Shown here in pieces: positions 9,265 through 18,960 of a stretch of DNA of 42,396 bases; the first letter of the stretch is position 1, and every line of letters begins with the position of its first letter. The DNA lies in assembly GCA_003427395.1 (NCBI GenBank), contig BFEA01000133.1:1805834-1848229 (forward strand), in the 5' to 3' direction. The position numbers and the translations under genes were made by a program. The notes under the pieces were generated by a model. That model made no database searches, was not told the origin of the DNA, and was given only the letters and a program-made list of their open reading frames with translations. The DNA comes from Chara braunii (Eukaryota > Streptophyta > Charophyceae > Charales > Characeae).

Positions 9265-10580
9265 TGAAAGGGCTCGGGATTATCGATGGGTAGAGGGTAG
9301 GTTAGAAAAATGGAAATGGATGGCAATGGGATTTGGATGGTTGTACCGCATCCATTCATGAGGTACGACTGGGTGAAGACAACAAACGAAGAAACGGCTG
9401 CCCATTTTGCCGTGCGGATTACGGAGTCGGCAATCGACAAAAACGAATGGTATTGGTCCAATATTCGGGACGATGTGAAATTCATCATCGCAACTTTCAA
9501 GTCTGCGCTGCTGACAAGGCGCCGATCCAGCCGCCAAGATCGATAGTACCAACGGTAGTCGAGCGGCCGTTCCAAAGGGTGAGTATGGATACTACCGATA
9601 TCGTGGTACCCCCTGGTCCTAATAGTTGTGAATATTCAGTCGTGTTGGTATTTGTTGACCACTTTTCGAAATGGATCAAGGCCTATCCATGTCGCATGCG
9701 ACAAGCCGCCGAAATCGCGCGGTATGTTAATCGCTTTCTCGGGATGCACCAGGGTACGGAAGAAATTCTGACCGACAACGGGGCAAAATTCAGAGGGGAA
9801 GTATTAAGGAACCTGGTCATACACGGTGTCGCTGTGCGGAATACTGCACCCCACATGTCACAATCCAATAGGCTGGTAGAAAACGCGAATAGGGTGATAA
9901 AGACAGCACTGCGACAAAACATCGTGGCACGGGACCCCAGGCCCTAGCCCGATATCGTAGACCACATCTTCGTGGTCCATCGCGGAACGCCCCACGAATC
10001 AACGGGCCTGAGCCCCTTCCAATTAAGGGCCAAAGTTGTCGCTTGTGTTTCGATACTGAGCCTCCCCAATGAATCGACGCTCAACCGCCGGCCCACAAGG
10101 GCCATGGTTCGAGACAAGGCCAAGCAAAACTTAGAGCTAATTGAACGGTCCCTCCCCAAGCTAGCCCGAAAACGCCAGAAACTGACCGAGTTGGCCCACG
10201 GCCGACAGGTCCGAAGCTACGAGGCCCGGAACGGGAACGTAGGTCCACGGCCCCAGTGCAAATTGGGGGACATCGTGCAGGTGAGGAAATTTGCTTGTCA
10301 GGGTAAGCTAACGCCACGATTCTTTGGGCGATTCCGCGTGATTGAGCTGGGACCGAACGGCGTGAATACCGTGCGGCTTGCGCCTGAGGTCTCCGGCAAC
10401 CGATCGGCTCGTCCGATCATCCGCCACGTGTCCTACCTTCGTCCCCTTCCTTCTTCCCCATCTTTGCCTTTATCTGACTCCTCCCCCACTACAGAAGAGG
10501 ACGACGATTGCTTATCGCCTGTTTCCCCGTCTCCTTCTCGTTCTCCGTCTATTACTCCGTCCCAGTCACCATCGCCATGA
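9265..10580 (+). pseudogene. Integrase of Pol with GPY/F-like C-terminus
   Basis: The integrase would insert element cDNA into the host genome. The N-terminal zinc domain (9310-9530) is split over two frames; WYWSNIRDDVKFIIATFK is clear, but an expected Cys reads Phe and the other (VCAADKAPIQPP) is in a different frame. The catalytic core (9560-9940) has the first Asp near MDTTDI, the second in EILTDNGAKF and the Glu in RLVENANR, about 35 residues later, so the DDE triad is present. A TAG at 9945-9947 interrupts the same frame, which resumes through TPHESTGLSPFQL to RFFGRFRVIELG, resembling the GPY/F module. A Ser/Pro/acidic tail ends at TGA 10578-10580, overlapping the next ORF's ATG. Confidence 0.88.
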
Positions 10581-12648
10581 GTTTTCTTACCGAGAGAGCT
10601 CTCAGCGATCCTCAGCTGGTACCACGGTGTTACATCTCGGCGATCCGACAAGTTCATTATTCGCGGCTTAGCCCGGACCTTCGGCAACTTGCGCAATTCT
10701 TCTGTACTCAGGGAGTGTACGCAGCCGCTGAGTTTTGATTTGCAGGCAGTCCCCGGGCGGTTGTTTTGGCGGAGGCGGTAGCAGTTCATCAGCGATCAGC
10801 TCCTGGAATCAGCCACATGTCTACGGTTGTCGCCTTCAGCGGCGATATCAGCACCATCAGCCCGTTGCGGCATACGGCTATCAAGACGACGCTTCGGCAG
10901 TGGGCGCAACAGTTGGCGTCAGAGTGGAATCGCTGGCTCACGCCCCACGGGGATAATCTTTTCCCCACGGACGGCGTCGACCTAGACGTGATCCGAGTTT
11001 TCCAACACGAGACGCCGGTGGTGCTCCCTGAACTCATTCCCTTCCAGCGTCCTCAATGAACCCATCCCCAATCTCTACCTTCGACCTCCCTTCCTTCTTT
11101 CCCACCTTCTGGCAGTCCGGAGTCCATCCGCATCTCTCCTTTTGTCTAGAGTCACTCGCTGTCCCCCTCCTTGATCCTCAGTAGTGGAGGCGTTGGCGAG
11201 AACACTTCGTCGAGCTGTCGGTGTGTCTGGTCGGAGTAAAGGTCATGTGGACGCGGCACGAGGATCACCACCAGTGGGCTGAGTACCTTGAGCTGCTTAT
11301 CATTCAGGTGCGGCGAACGGGAGTGGAGGGCGATCTGCTCGGATTCCTCTTCGGATCGGTGCGGCCCAATCATCGCCAACCAATCACGCAAGAACTAACG
11401 GTCCCCCTGGCGCAGCTGGCCGACGATCTCCCACTTGAGATCGTCTCGCAGAGCGACAACAGCCCAGTCCTGCACGTCCTCGCATGCACATTGACGCCAT
11501 ACCTTCGGTGGTCGGCGTGTTTGGAGGCGCCCGGAAGCAGCCGCAACCCACCGTCACAGCGAGGTTATCTGGACCCGCACGAGATAGTCGATCTCGCCTT
11601 CTTTCAAGATCGGACGGCCTCCGAGAACGAAGAGGTAGAGATTGAAGCGGAAGAGGAAAGCTCAGAAGAAGAAGAAGAAGCTGAAGAAGAGGCCGACGAG
11701 GAAGAAACTCCCAAAGAGGGGAGTTATAGTGAGCACAGCGAAGGGGAGCAAAGTGAGGAGGAGAAGGAGGAGGAGGAAGAAGAACAAGACGGAGAGGAGG
11801 AAGAAGAAGAAGACCAGGAGGAGCTAGAAGAGTCGGAGTGGGAAGGATTTGAGGAGGAAGTGCGTGACGAGGCTTGGGCGCAGGCCCAGGCACAGAAGAG
11901 GGAAGAGATCCCGGCCGGAAAGCGACAGCTGGAGTTTGCCAGCGTAGCAGGTCTGTTGACCATCAGCGATCTAGGGCGAAATCTAGAGCCACCTAAGCCC
12001 GAGGATGGGGACCCAGCTGCCGAGACTTCGGCCGCACCGGCAAGACGGCGACGAAGCCGATCCCCCTCCCCCTCCACCACCAACCGTCGACCAACTCGTC
12101 CACGTACCGATGCAGGGCATCGGGCTTCGTCCCCGGTCATTATCCCGCCGTCCCCTTTACGACCTTTCTTTCCGCCAGATTACCACTCGCGTCACCTTCC
12201 CCAACAATCCCTTCCCCATCGATACCTTTCGCCTTTTCTACACTACCCGCCTCGCTGTCACTGTTCGTCCCCACCCTTCCACCCGATGCGCCTTCCCTGT
12301 CTTCTGCCTCCATGTCCTTCTCCTTAGCGCCGCGTGGCGAGGCCACAATATGATCGAGGTATACTGGATGATTACGAGGACTGTCCCCGCATGCGAGAAC
12401 CACGATCACTTCCACGCGGCGCGTTTCCGAACCTTTACCACCCTCTACCCCGATTACCTCACATGCCTCCCTCACACTGGCAACCGATTCCCCCGCTTTC
12501 ACAGGATCATTCGCTATCAGGAACTCGCGGTGACGGTGGCCGGAATGGAAAGCTTCCTTCCCCCGCTACCAATCAACCCTCCCCCTCGCCACCCCTCCAT
12601 ATACCATCTCCCTTTTCCCCTCCTTGGCGCTCGCTGATGTATGACTGA
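10577..12648 (+). pseudogene. Third ORF downstream of pol: acidic, Arg/Ser and Pro-rich protein
   Basis: Its ATG (10577) overlaps the pol stop as ATGA. The frame has a TGA at 10736-10738, continues to 11057-11059, then shifts one frame and continues through TAG 11182-11184 and TAG 12325-12327 to TGA 12646-12648, about 690 codons in all. The first half is globular-looking (RQWAQQLASEWNRWL, then WRRWREHFVELSV and HHQWAEYLELLI). At about 11630-11860 lies a long Glu-rich tract with interspersed Ser, then a short Arg/Ser segment and a Pro-rich tail. There are no obvious membrane segments, so an envelope protein is not supported. Its position matches the extra ORFs of some plant Gypsy elements. Function unknown; the charge pattern recalls chromatin or RNA-associated proteins, which is only a guess. 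Confidence 0.6.
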
Positions 12649-12880
12649 TGGGCACGCGTCATGACGACGATACGTGTAATCCCCTCCTTGGATTGTCGAT
12701 GGCCCTTCTTGAGGAATTAGTAGTAGAGCTGTGTTTGCCACGTTGGACGACGTCCACACTCATTCGAACGGTAAGTGGCATAGAGGGAAGAGCTCCACGT
12801 GTCGATCGAGTAGAGAGATCGACACGTGTCAACAAGCAAGCAGGAGCTTGCTAATATTGGAACCCCCTGGGCGTCACATA
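12649..12880 (+). promoter_or_regulatory. Untranslated region before the 3' LTR with two perfect hairpins
   Basis: Hairpin one: CACGTGTCGATC (12796-12807) pairs with GATCGACACGTG (12817-12828), loop 9 nt. Hairpin two: AGCAAGC (12835-12841) pairs with GCTTGCT (12846-12852), loop 4 nt. A standard purine-rich polypurine tract next to the LTR is not obvious; the bases just upstream are CCCCCTGGGCGTCACATA. Confidence 0.65.
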
Positions 12881-13493
12881 TGTGACGAACCACCTTCTGT
12901 AGCTCGCGACTTTCAAGTTCTGCACGATTGCAATGAGGGGTCCTAAGCTGGGAAGGTTGGGCCAATTACGGGAGATTGGGATGGATGGGAAATTGCATCA
13001 GTACCTTCGCTTCTTCGTCTTTTGTGTCGATTCTTTTCGGATGGCTGAGTTCGGAGCTCGGTGTGTCTCGGGACGGGCGATTGATTGGTCGGGTGGATGG
13101 CTGGCGCGTCACCAAGCGCGCGAATAATAAATGTTGACGTCGTTTATTTTGTTCTGGTTTCGGGACGTTTTAGGCGTGGACATCGCGCGGGAATTTTGCT
13201 TCGTTCTTTTTGAAATTCCTTTTCGAAATCTTCTTCGAATTCTTTTTCGAATCTTGTCGAGCCCCGATGGCTCTCGGAATTTCGGACTTTCTTTCCGGAA
13301 CTTGTGCTTTTTTGCTTTTTTGCATTAGATAGGAATTTAGGAATTTTGTAATTAGGACTTTCTTTTGCCGCGCGGCGCCTTTAATCGAGTGTGTAACTGT
13401 AATTTTGGATTGGTGCCATTGTAACTGTTATCTTTCTTCTTGTGCTTCGTCTTTCCCGCCCCTCTTCTCTTTCTTTTGCTGCGTTTTTGGTAG

Positions 13494-13933
13494 CCACGGT
13501 CTGCATGATCGGATCGATGCGTGGAGAGCGGCTACGTCCCCCACGCCACGTTCTGGCCATGCAGGCGTAGGCAATCCCTCCCCCCTTCTCTCCTTCTAAG
13601 TCTTTGTAATTCCGTGTTCCTCGCGCATGCATGCACGCTATAAATTTCAGCTGCGCGATTAGTTAGCTCTCTTAACCAGCTATTGGAAGCTCGGGGTTGC
13701 GCGATCGGAGAGGGTCGGCACACGAGCAAAGTAAGAGGCGAGTAGAGCAGGAGTCGGGCGACCCGACGAGCTGGTGCCAAACGCGCGGGGTTGACGTGGG
13801 CCATGACGAACTGTGGGCGCGGGCAAACCTGACAGGTGCGGGAGGACCAAGCGGGGTGACGGCTTCATGGGTTGGTGCGCGACGACGGACTGTCCGCATC
13901 GGAGAGAGAGAGAGAGAGGAAGAGGGAGCTGAG
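13494..13933. repeat. 440-bp block present only in the 3' LTR
   Basis: The 5' LTR reads straight from TTTTTGGTAG to GTTGATG (about 3067-3085), whereas the 3' LTR has 440 bp between the same words. The block contains a TATAAAT (13639-13645) and a short GA run. Either it was inserted into the 3' LTR or it was deleted from the 5' LTR; no clear terminal repeats are seen. Confidence 0.7.
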
Positions 13934-13987
13934 GTTGATGGACGCGGATTTGTTGTTTCTTTTATCTTTTCTCCGCCCTGTCTTGTG

Positions 13988-13996
13988 TATATAAAT
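13988..13996 (+). promoter_or_regulatory. TATA box of the 3' LTR
   Basis: TATATAAAT lies at the position equivalent to TACATAAAT (3134) in the 5' LTR. It is the likely ancestral promoter element of the LTR. Confidence 0.5.
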
Positions 13997-14598
13997 TTTG
14001 ATTTCGGCTCCGGGTGATTTGCCCGTTTCTGTTTTTCGGGATCTGGATTTGGTTTTTCGCTCACCCTTGTCTTCGCGATTTCCCATCTCAGATATGGTGT
14101 ATGAATGTATGAATGAATGAATGGATGTCGTGTTTGGTTGTTTGTCTTCCTATCGGATCCTTGCCTTTGCCCTTGTTTACTCCCTTTGATGCGCTCATGA
14201 GTAGGATAGGAATTTTGTGTAATCGTTAATCCTGTTCTTGTTTTTGCTTATCTTTTGATTGAGCTGTTGTGGTTGTTGCATCTTGCATGCTCGAAAATTA
14301 CGGAGTGATTAGACAATTGAATGTCTGGCCCAGCGAACGCCGCGCGAGGACGTGTGTAAACGCGACCTGATCTACGCATTTACACGTGCCCCCGTGCGTC
14401 GATTCGTCAATTCCAAAAAGGACCATCGATTGCAGAAGTACTGTCTGATTGGATACGGCCATCCGGGGTTTGCGAGGGAGCAGTCATCCCGTGCGAACAC
14501 GCGTAAGCGGGACTTGATTCGCGCGGCTTACACGTGCTCGCACACGGTGATCGCAATCGGCACAGACCCGCCCTTAGGCATCTCGCAGCTCTGCGATG

Positions 14599-15122
14599 GT
14601 TCGAGGGTGGTCCAAACGTGGTCCAGTGAACTGGAGCACAGACATCCCTGCGTCCAAAATCTGCACGGCGCCCCAACGGCTCCAAACGGTAACCGGCGGC
14701 GTGAAGCCTACGTCCGTCGACGTGAATTGCCGGTTGGCGTCCACTCAGGTCTGCTGCGGAGGGCGATCGTCAACAACGGTCCGAAATTCGAATGCTTTTC
14801 CCACCCGGCGCCCATTTCGACGACGACAGTCTCATTGGACAAGATCGTGGTTTTCTTCGATTATTGTCACCCCTCGCACGTTGGAGCACATATCTTCCAC
14901 CGATCTTTCTTGTGTCGACGGGCTTGTTCGTTGAACGGTTGACCGCCAACGTCACACTGAAGCCCTTCGAACGGCCCTTACATGGCCGACCTGCTGCATA
15001 GGCTGCCTCTACTGGTCCTCGTCATCGTGCTGCTTCTCGTCGTTGTCTTCTTCCATGTGTGTTTCTTCGGCCTTGTCCCGCTCGCGGCTCGCAGAAGGAG
15101 ATCTTCGAAGAAAGCCGACAGG
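14599..15122. other. GC-rich DNA upstream of the Myb-like pseudogene
   Basis: It starts at the LTR break. The frame from ATG 14982 gives a strongly hydrophobic stretch followed by Arg/Lys and joins the Myb-like frame, but the opposite strand reads Asp/Glu-rich, so the hydrophobic reading may be an artefact. No terminal inverted repeat could be recognised. Confidence 0.4.
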
Positions 15123-16837
15123 ATGGATCGACGACTGGGCAACGGTAGACCGGCAGGCACAACCTCCGGAGCGAGCAATCGGCAACGCAGTGCGGGGCCT
15201 GTGGCGAAGCAGCCGTACGACCCGAGGTTGTATGCACACCTGCCTTCTCACGAGATTCCTCTGCCGCTGTCGGATGATGAGGGGGGAGACGCCAGGTCGT
15301 CGACTTTACCGTCGGGAAGTGGTTCAACGTAGGAATGGGCGGCCACGCAGTCGTACGGCGGCAGGCGGGTGGAGACCCCGTGGTCTTACACGTCACTGTT
15401 GAACGAGGGGCTGTGCAACGACGACGACAATGCAGCAGTTGATCTCAACTTCCAGTTGTCTAGCAGCAGCGGAGCAGCGGGCACACTCGGATCATCAATC
15501 CCCACCCGGGTGGGGATTGCGTGGACAAGTCGCACGGTGGTGTGTGCAGGCCACGAGATGACGATCCTTCTCAATCGCTTCGTGAAGGTGGTGGTAATCG
15601 GAATGAGTCGACGACGATCGTCGGAGGAGGAGTCGGTGCGCGTGAACGTCCGGAGTGGATGCGCTTGTCACCTGCGTCGTGAAGCGGATCCGGCGCTCCT
15701 CCTGGACGCCAGCGGCCGGAGGATTTGTGTGAGGGAGGTACGAACGTGCACCGCGACGGCAGGCAGTTGTGGGCAGAGTGCAGGCAGGGCTTGCATCAAC
15801 GTGGAACGGAGACAATCACGAGAGGGGTGCAACGGCTCCACGTGGACGAAGGGGATGAAGCGGCTGTTGAGGAGGCCCAGGGGTGTGACGACGTTGACGG
15901 TGACGACGATTGCAACTCCGACGATTTGCCTGACATTAGGCCGCTTGGGAGGAAGGTGACGAACGGCGGAGCGAGTGTGAAGAAAGGTCCCGCTACAAAA
16001 ACTCGACGGAGCAAGAAAATGGATGATGACACAGGCCGGAGCGATGGCGAGGGCGGCCGCAATTTCTGGTCGGTCGGAGACACGACCGCACTCGTCAAGG
16101 CAAAAAGGGATCAGGATTTGTATATCGCCAGCATGGGCACCAGTTTCGCCCGCATGAAAACGAGGGAGTGGAAGTGGGAGGACGTGCGGGCGAGGTTGCA
16201 GACGATGGGCGTGACGAGGGAGGTCGTCGACTGCGGGAAGAAATGGGACAACTTGATGCAGCAATTCAAGAAGGTCCACAAGTTCCAGAACCTCTCCGGC
16301 GGGAAGGACTACTTCAAGCTTGCTTCAAAGGCCAGGAGATCGGAGGGCTTCAACTTCGTCACGGACCGGAGCGTGTACGACGAAATAGAGGCCATGACGA
16401 AGGGGGATCACACGATCCACCAGAAAAATTTGGCGGACACAAGGGCGGCCGGTGAGGTTCAGATGCCAGCAGGCGCGGGGGCTGGAGGGGACACTATGGC
16501 CAGTGAGGGTGGAGGGGAGGCAGCTGACGAGGGGCAGGGGTCGACGAAAGACTCCACATTCAGCGCGGGGAGCGGCGGCGGTTATAGGAAGAGGAAGAAC
16601 ATACAGCAACAAACCTTTGAGGCCGTCGTCGAGGTCATGGACAAGCATGGTGCACTCATGGCGAGCACAATGGACAGTGCGAGCAAGCGGCAATGCTCAA
16701 TGATGTTACGTCAGTGTGAAATCCTGGAGAGCGAAGTGGAAGTGCAGAGGAAACATTATGCTGCGGCGGATGAGGCGAACAGAATGATGTGCAACGCCCT
16801 TATGGAGATAGCAAAAGCCATCCGCGAGAGATTATGA
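15123..16837 (+). pseudogene. Myb/SANT-like (trihelix-type) protein of a Harbinger-like element
   Basis: Harbinger elements encode a Myb-like protein that binds the element ends and brings the transposase to nuclear DNA. The likely start is ATG 15123 (MDRRLGNG); an upstream ATG at 14982 is possible. The first frame carries YDPRLYAHLPSHEIPLPLSD, a TAG at 15330-15332, then ETPWSYTSLLNEGLCND. A frameshift before about 15725 leads to the second frame, open to TGA 16835-16837. There an acidic/basic linker precedes the DNA-binding fold (about 16061-16290) with three spaced Trp: NFWSVGDTTALVKAKRD, REWKWEDVRARL and KKWDNLMQQFKKVHKF. A Gly-rich linker and a charged helical C-terminus (SEVEVQRKHYAA, MEIAKAIRERL) follow. 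The domain frame is complete; the N-terminus is broken. It is probably partner to a transposase such as that at 29917-31090. Confidence 0.72.
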
Positions 16838-16914
16838 GTGATGCTGACAGTAATATCCATCGTTGCTTTAGTGGTCTGTCTCTCCACTCGTTGCGCCTGT
16901 GAAGATGGCGACCA

Positions 16915-16915
<1 letters not shown>

Positions 16916-16967
<52 letters not shown>
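16916..16967. repeat. TG microsatellite
   Basis: Twenty-six uninterrupted TG units lie just after the Myb-like gene. The plus-strand Val-Cys reading is an artefact. Confidence 0.97.
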
Positions 16968-16968
<1 letters not shown>

Positions 16969-17947
16969 TCACCAAATGCTCAGCAGTACCTTTTTTAGAA
17001 TTTTTTTTTTTTTGAGTTGTTGCACTTCGTCTTCCAGGAGAGTAGTATGTGCTACATTTGCGGTCTCCACAACGAGAGGGCCACGTGTTGACGGGGTTAT
17101 GTGGGTCGAAGGATTGTTTTTTTTTTGAAGAAATTCATATCGGCCCCTAGAGAGTGTATGGACGCACTTCTGCAGAGGCGTCGAAGGGTCTGCAGGCGCC
17201 TCGAGGAAGGTGGGCGTGGCAACAGATGAAGGGCGTGTGCACGAAGGAGGTCTGGAGAGTTGTTGTCATACGTATCACTGTCCACGACGACGGCAGGCGA
17301 AGAATCGTGGTCGGGGCCTATCCGTCTGCTCCATGCTTTTGATGCGTCTGCGCCTCCTCCAGCATAAAGGTCGTCCACTTGCAGCTTCTCCAGCACTGAA
17401 GGTCGGCGCACACCGTGCGCAGCGACGACATCCATGCGGAACGCCCTATGCCTTTTCTCGTCGTCGCACTGCACAACGATCGCGTGGTCGCCCGTTTCTT
17501 CGCAGTCCTGCTCGTCTGGGACTTCTTCAATGTCGTCGTCGATCATCGCTGTGGATCTTGTCGCTCTCCTTCTCGCCGCGGATCCTTCTCGCTACGGATC
17601 CGTATCGCCCCTTCGGAGGTCCGGCGTCCTTTACTCGCGAAGATCTTCTTCTCGAAGCGGAGCAGTGTCCACAGGGTTCATCTCCTTCTCGCGTTCGCAT
17701 CGACGTCGAGCTTGTGTGTGTGGCGAGGGCGGGCCCCTCTCTCTTTGTCGCCGCGGATCTGTCTCGCCACGCGGGGGTTCGTCGTCGTCTGTGTCGTCTT
17801 CTTCTCGCCGCGAACCAGTCTCGCCGGTGTCGCCCAAGTACTTCGGTACACGTGGACGCATTGCTCCCCAGGGCGGCAAAGGCGCTTGTTCGTCGTCGGT
17901 GCGAAGGCAGGTGTAGCCACAGATGGCCATTGACGAAGGCGGGAAAC
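16968..17947. other. GC-rich stretch of uncertain coding potential
   Basis: The minus-strand frame 17546-17097 starts MIDDDIEEVPDEQDCEETGD, acidic like the N-termini of these Harbinger-associated proteins, and a second minus frame (17930-17631) is also charged. No domain is recognised in either. Plus-strand frames here are Arg/Ser/Pro-rich by composition alone. I regard a gene as possible but unproven. Confidence 0.3.
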
Positions 17948-18960
17948 ATGTTTGCGCGAGGCGGCGCCCGTGGCAAGAAGCGGGAAAACATCACCGCGGA
18001 CACTCAAGGGCGAGAAAGGGGTCGGCGGCATGTCCCCAAGGCGAAGAGGCTCCGTTCGGAAGAAGCATCAGCAAGCCTGCCTCTTCGACGAGGGCGAAGT
18101 TGGGCGGCAGCTAACGAAGAGGAAGACAACGACGTGTTCACGACGGAGGAGGAAGCAGCTGAGGACAACGTGTTCGCGCCTCGGGGAAGCAATCTTCAAC
18201 GCTCATCTGATCAGAGCTGTGCGAGAAGATTGTTGACGCCCCCTCCGGAGGCGCAACAAGTGCATGCCCACAACACCCCGAAGGCAAAGGAGGTTGTCGT
18301 CGACGTCGGCGGCGAGGACGACGAGCCCTTGGAAAGCCGTAGGCAGCGCAATGTCATACAAGGAGCCACGGCGACGACAGTCAGGATACGCGGCGCGACT
18401 GAAGAAAGGCCACCTCAGGGTGGCCTGCCTTCACGCCGTCCCAGCCCCGTCCGCGCAACACGGCTGCAGAGGGAGACTCCATGGAACGCAGGGGAGGGGA
18501 GGGGGCCAGCAAGAAGCGCACGTGGCGAGTGGGGGGCCGATCGCTGGTGCAGCCACGGGGTCTTCGGGCAATGTTGCTGCCGTGGTGAGGGCGAGAGAGG
18601 AGCTCCCTGTTGTGGAGCGGAAGGTGACGCGCGGCTACAACAAGGGTGAAAGGGAGGATGACGACCCCCTTCTAAGCCGGGTTCGGAGGGGAGGGATGGC
18701 GAAAGATCTGGCCGAGCATGCCCACCTGTAGGTCGATGACAAAGCGTTCTGGACGACGAGGGAGGGGCGAAGGCTGTACAACATCGTCCACGAAACGCGG
18801 GAGTACTTTGTTGCCATCGCCAGAGGGCTACAAACGCCCGACGTGCCCAGGAGTGTCGTCATGCCGAAATCCTCCACGACCCTGACAAGGATTGCAGATC
18901 CCGCATCTCCCGCGCGACGACAGCAGGTTCGAGCGCATCGGTTCCGCACGGGGACCGTCC
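17948..18960 (+). pseudogene. N-terminal part of a second Harbinger-associated protein (hypothetical)
   Basis: From ATG 17948 the frame reads a basic head (MFARGGARGKKREN), acidic patches (ANEEEDNDVFTTEEEAAEDN) and VVVDVGGEDDEPLESRR, a layout typical of a nuclear protein with an intrinsically disordered N-terminus. Around 18490-18530 coding seems to shift frame (AREELPVVERKVTRGYNKGE), crosses a TAG at 18729-18731, and continues with a structured-looking segment, FWTTREGRRLYNIVHETREY and PKSSTTLTRIADPASPARR. The similarity to known proteins is lost after about 18930. The order would fit being continued by the fragment at 27624-28406. Function unknown; no catalytic motif is seen. Confidence 0.45.

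Larger units (their letters stand above)
2403..14598 (+). mobile_element. Degraded Ty3/Gypsy LTR retrotransposon with a third ORF
   Basis: Direct LTRs begin with the same TGTGACG at 2403 and 12881. Between them lie, in Gypsy order, a primer-binding site (4452), gag, aspartic protease, reverse transcriptase, RNase H, integrase, plus a PHD-type finger before integrase and an extra ORF after it. The LTRs differ by about 5% in the stretch I compared (2449-2595 against 12933-13080) and by several indels, so the insertion is not recent. Internal stops and frameshifts in every domain mean this copy cannot make its proteins. The 3' LTR lacks its last part (about 710 bp relative to the 5' LTR), so the true 3' end and target duplication are lost. 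Confidence 0.9.
12881..14598 (+). repeat. 3' LTR of the Gypsy element, truncated
   Basis: It aligns with the 5' LTR from TGTGACG (2403) to GCTCTGCGATG (3741), then ends abruptly; the last ~710 bp present in the 5' LTR are missing. It differs by point changes, by a 440-bp extra block (13494-13933), and by lacking the DNA corresponding to about 2910-2966 of the 5' LTR. The break at 14598 adjoins GC-rich Harbinger-related DNA. Confidence 0.88.

Noticed and set aside
10577-12648. Third ORF as an envelope protein
   Set aside because: No signal peptide, transmembrane segment or furin-like site is visible; the protein is acidic and Pro-rich.
16838-17128. Plus-strand ORF with Val-Cys repeats
   Set aside because: It is the translation of the TG microsatellite.
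17210-18649. Single 479-codon plus-strand ORF
   Set aside because: Its first half is Arg/Ser/Pro/Cys-rich by base composition with no domain; only the part from ATG 17948 looks protein-like, so I annotated that part alone.
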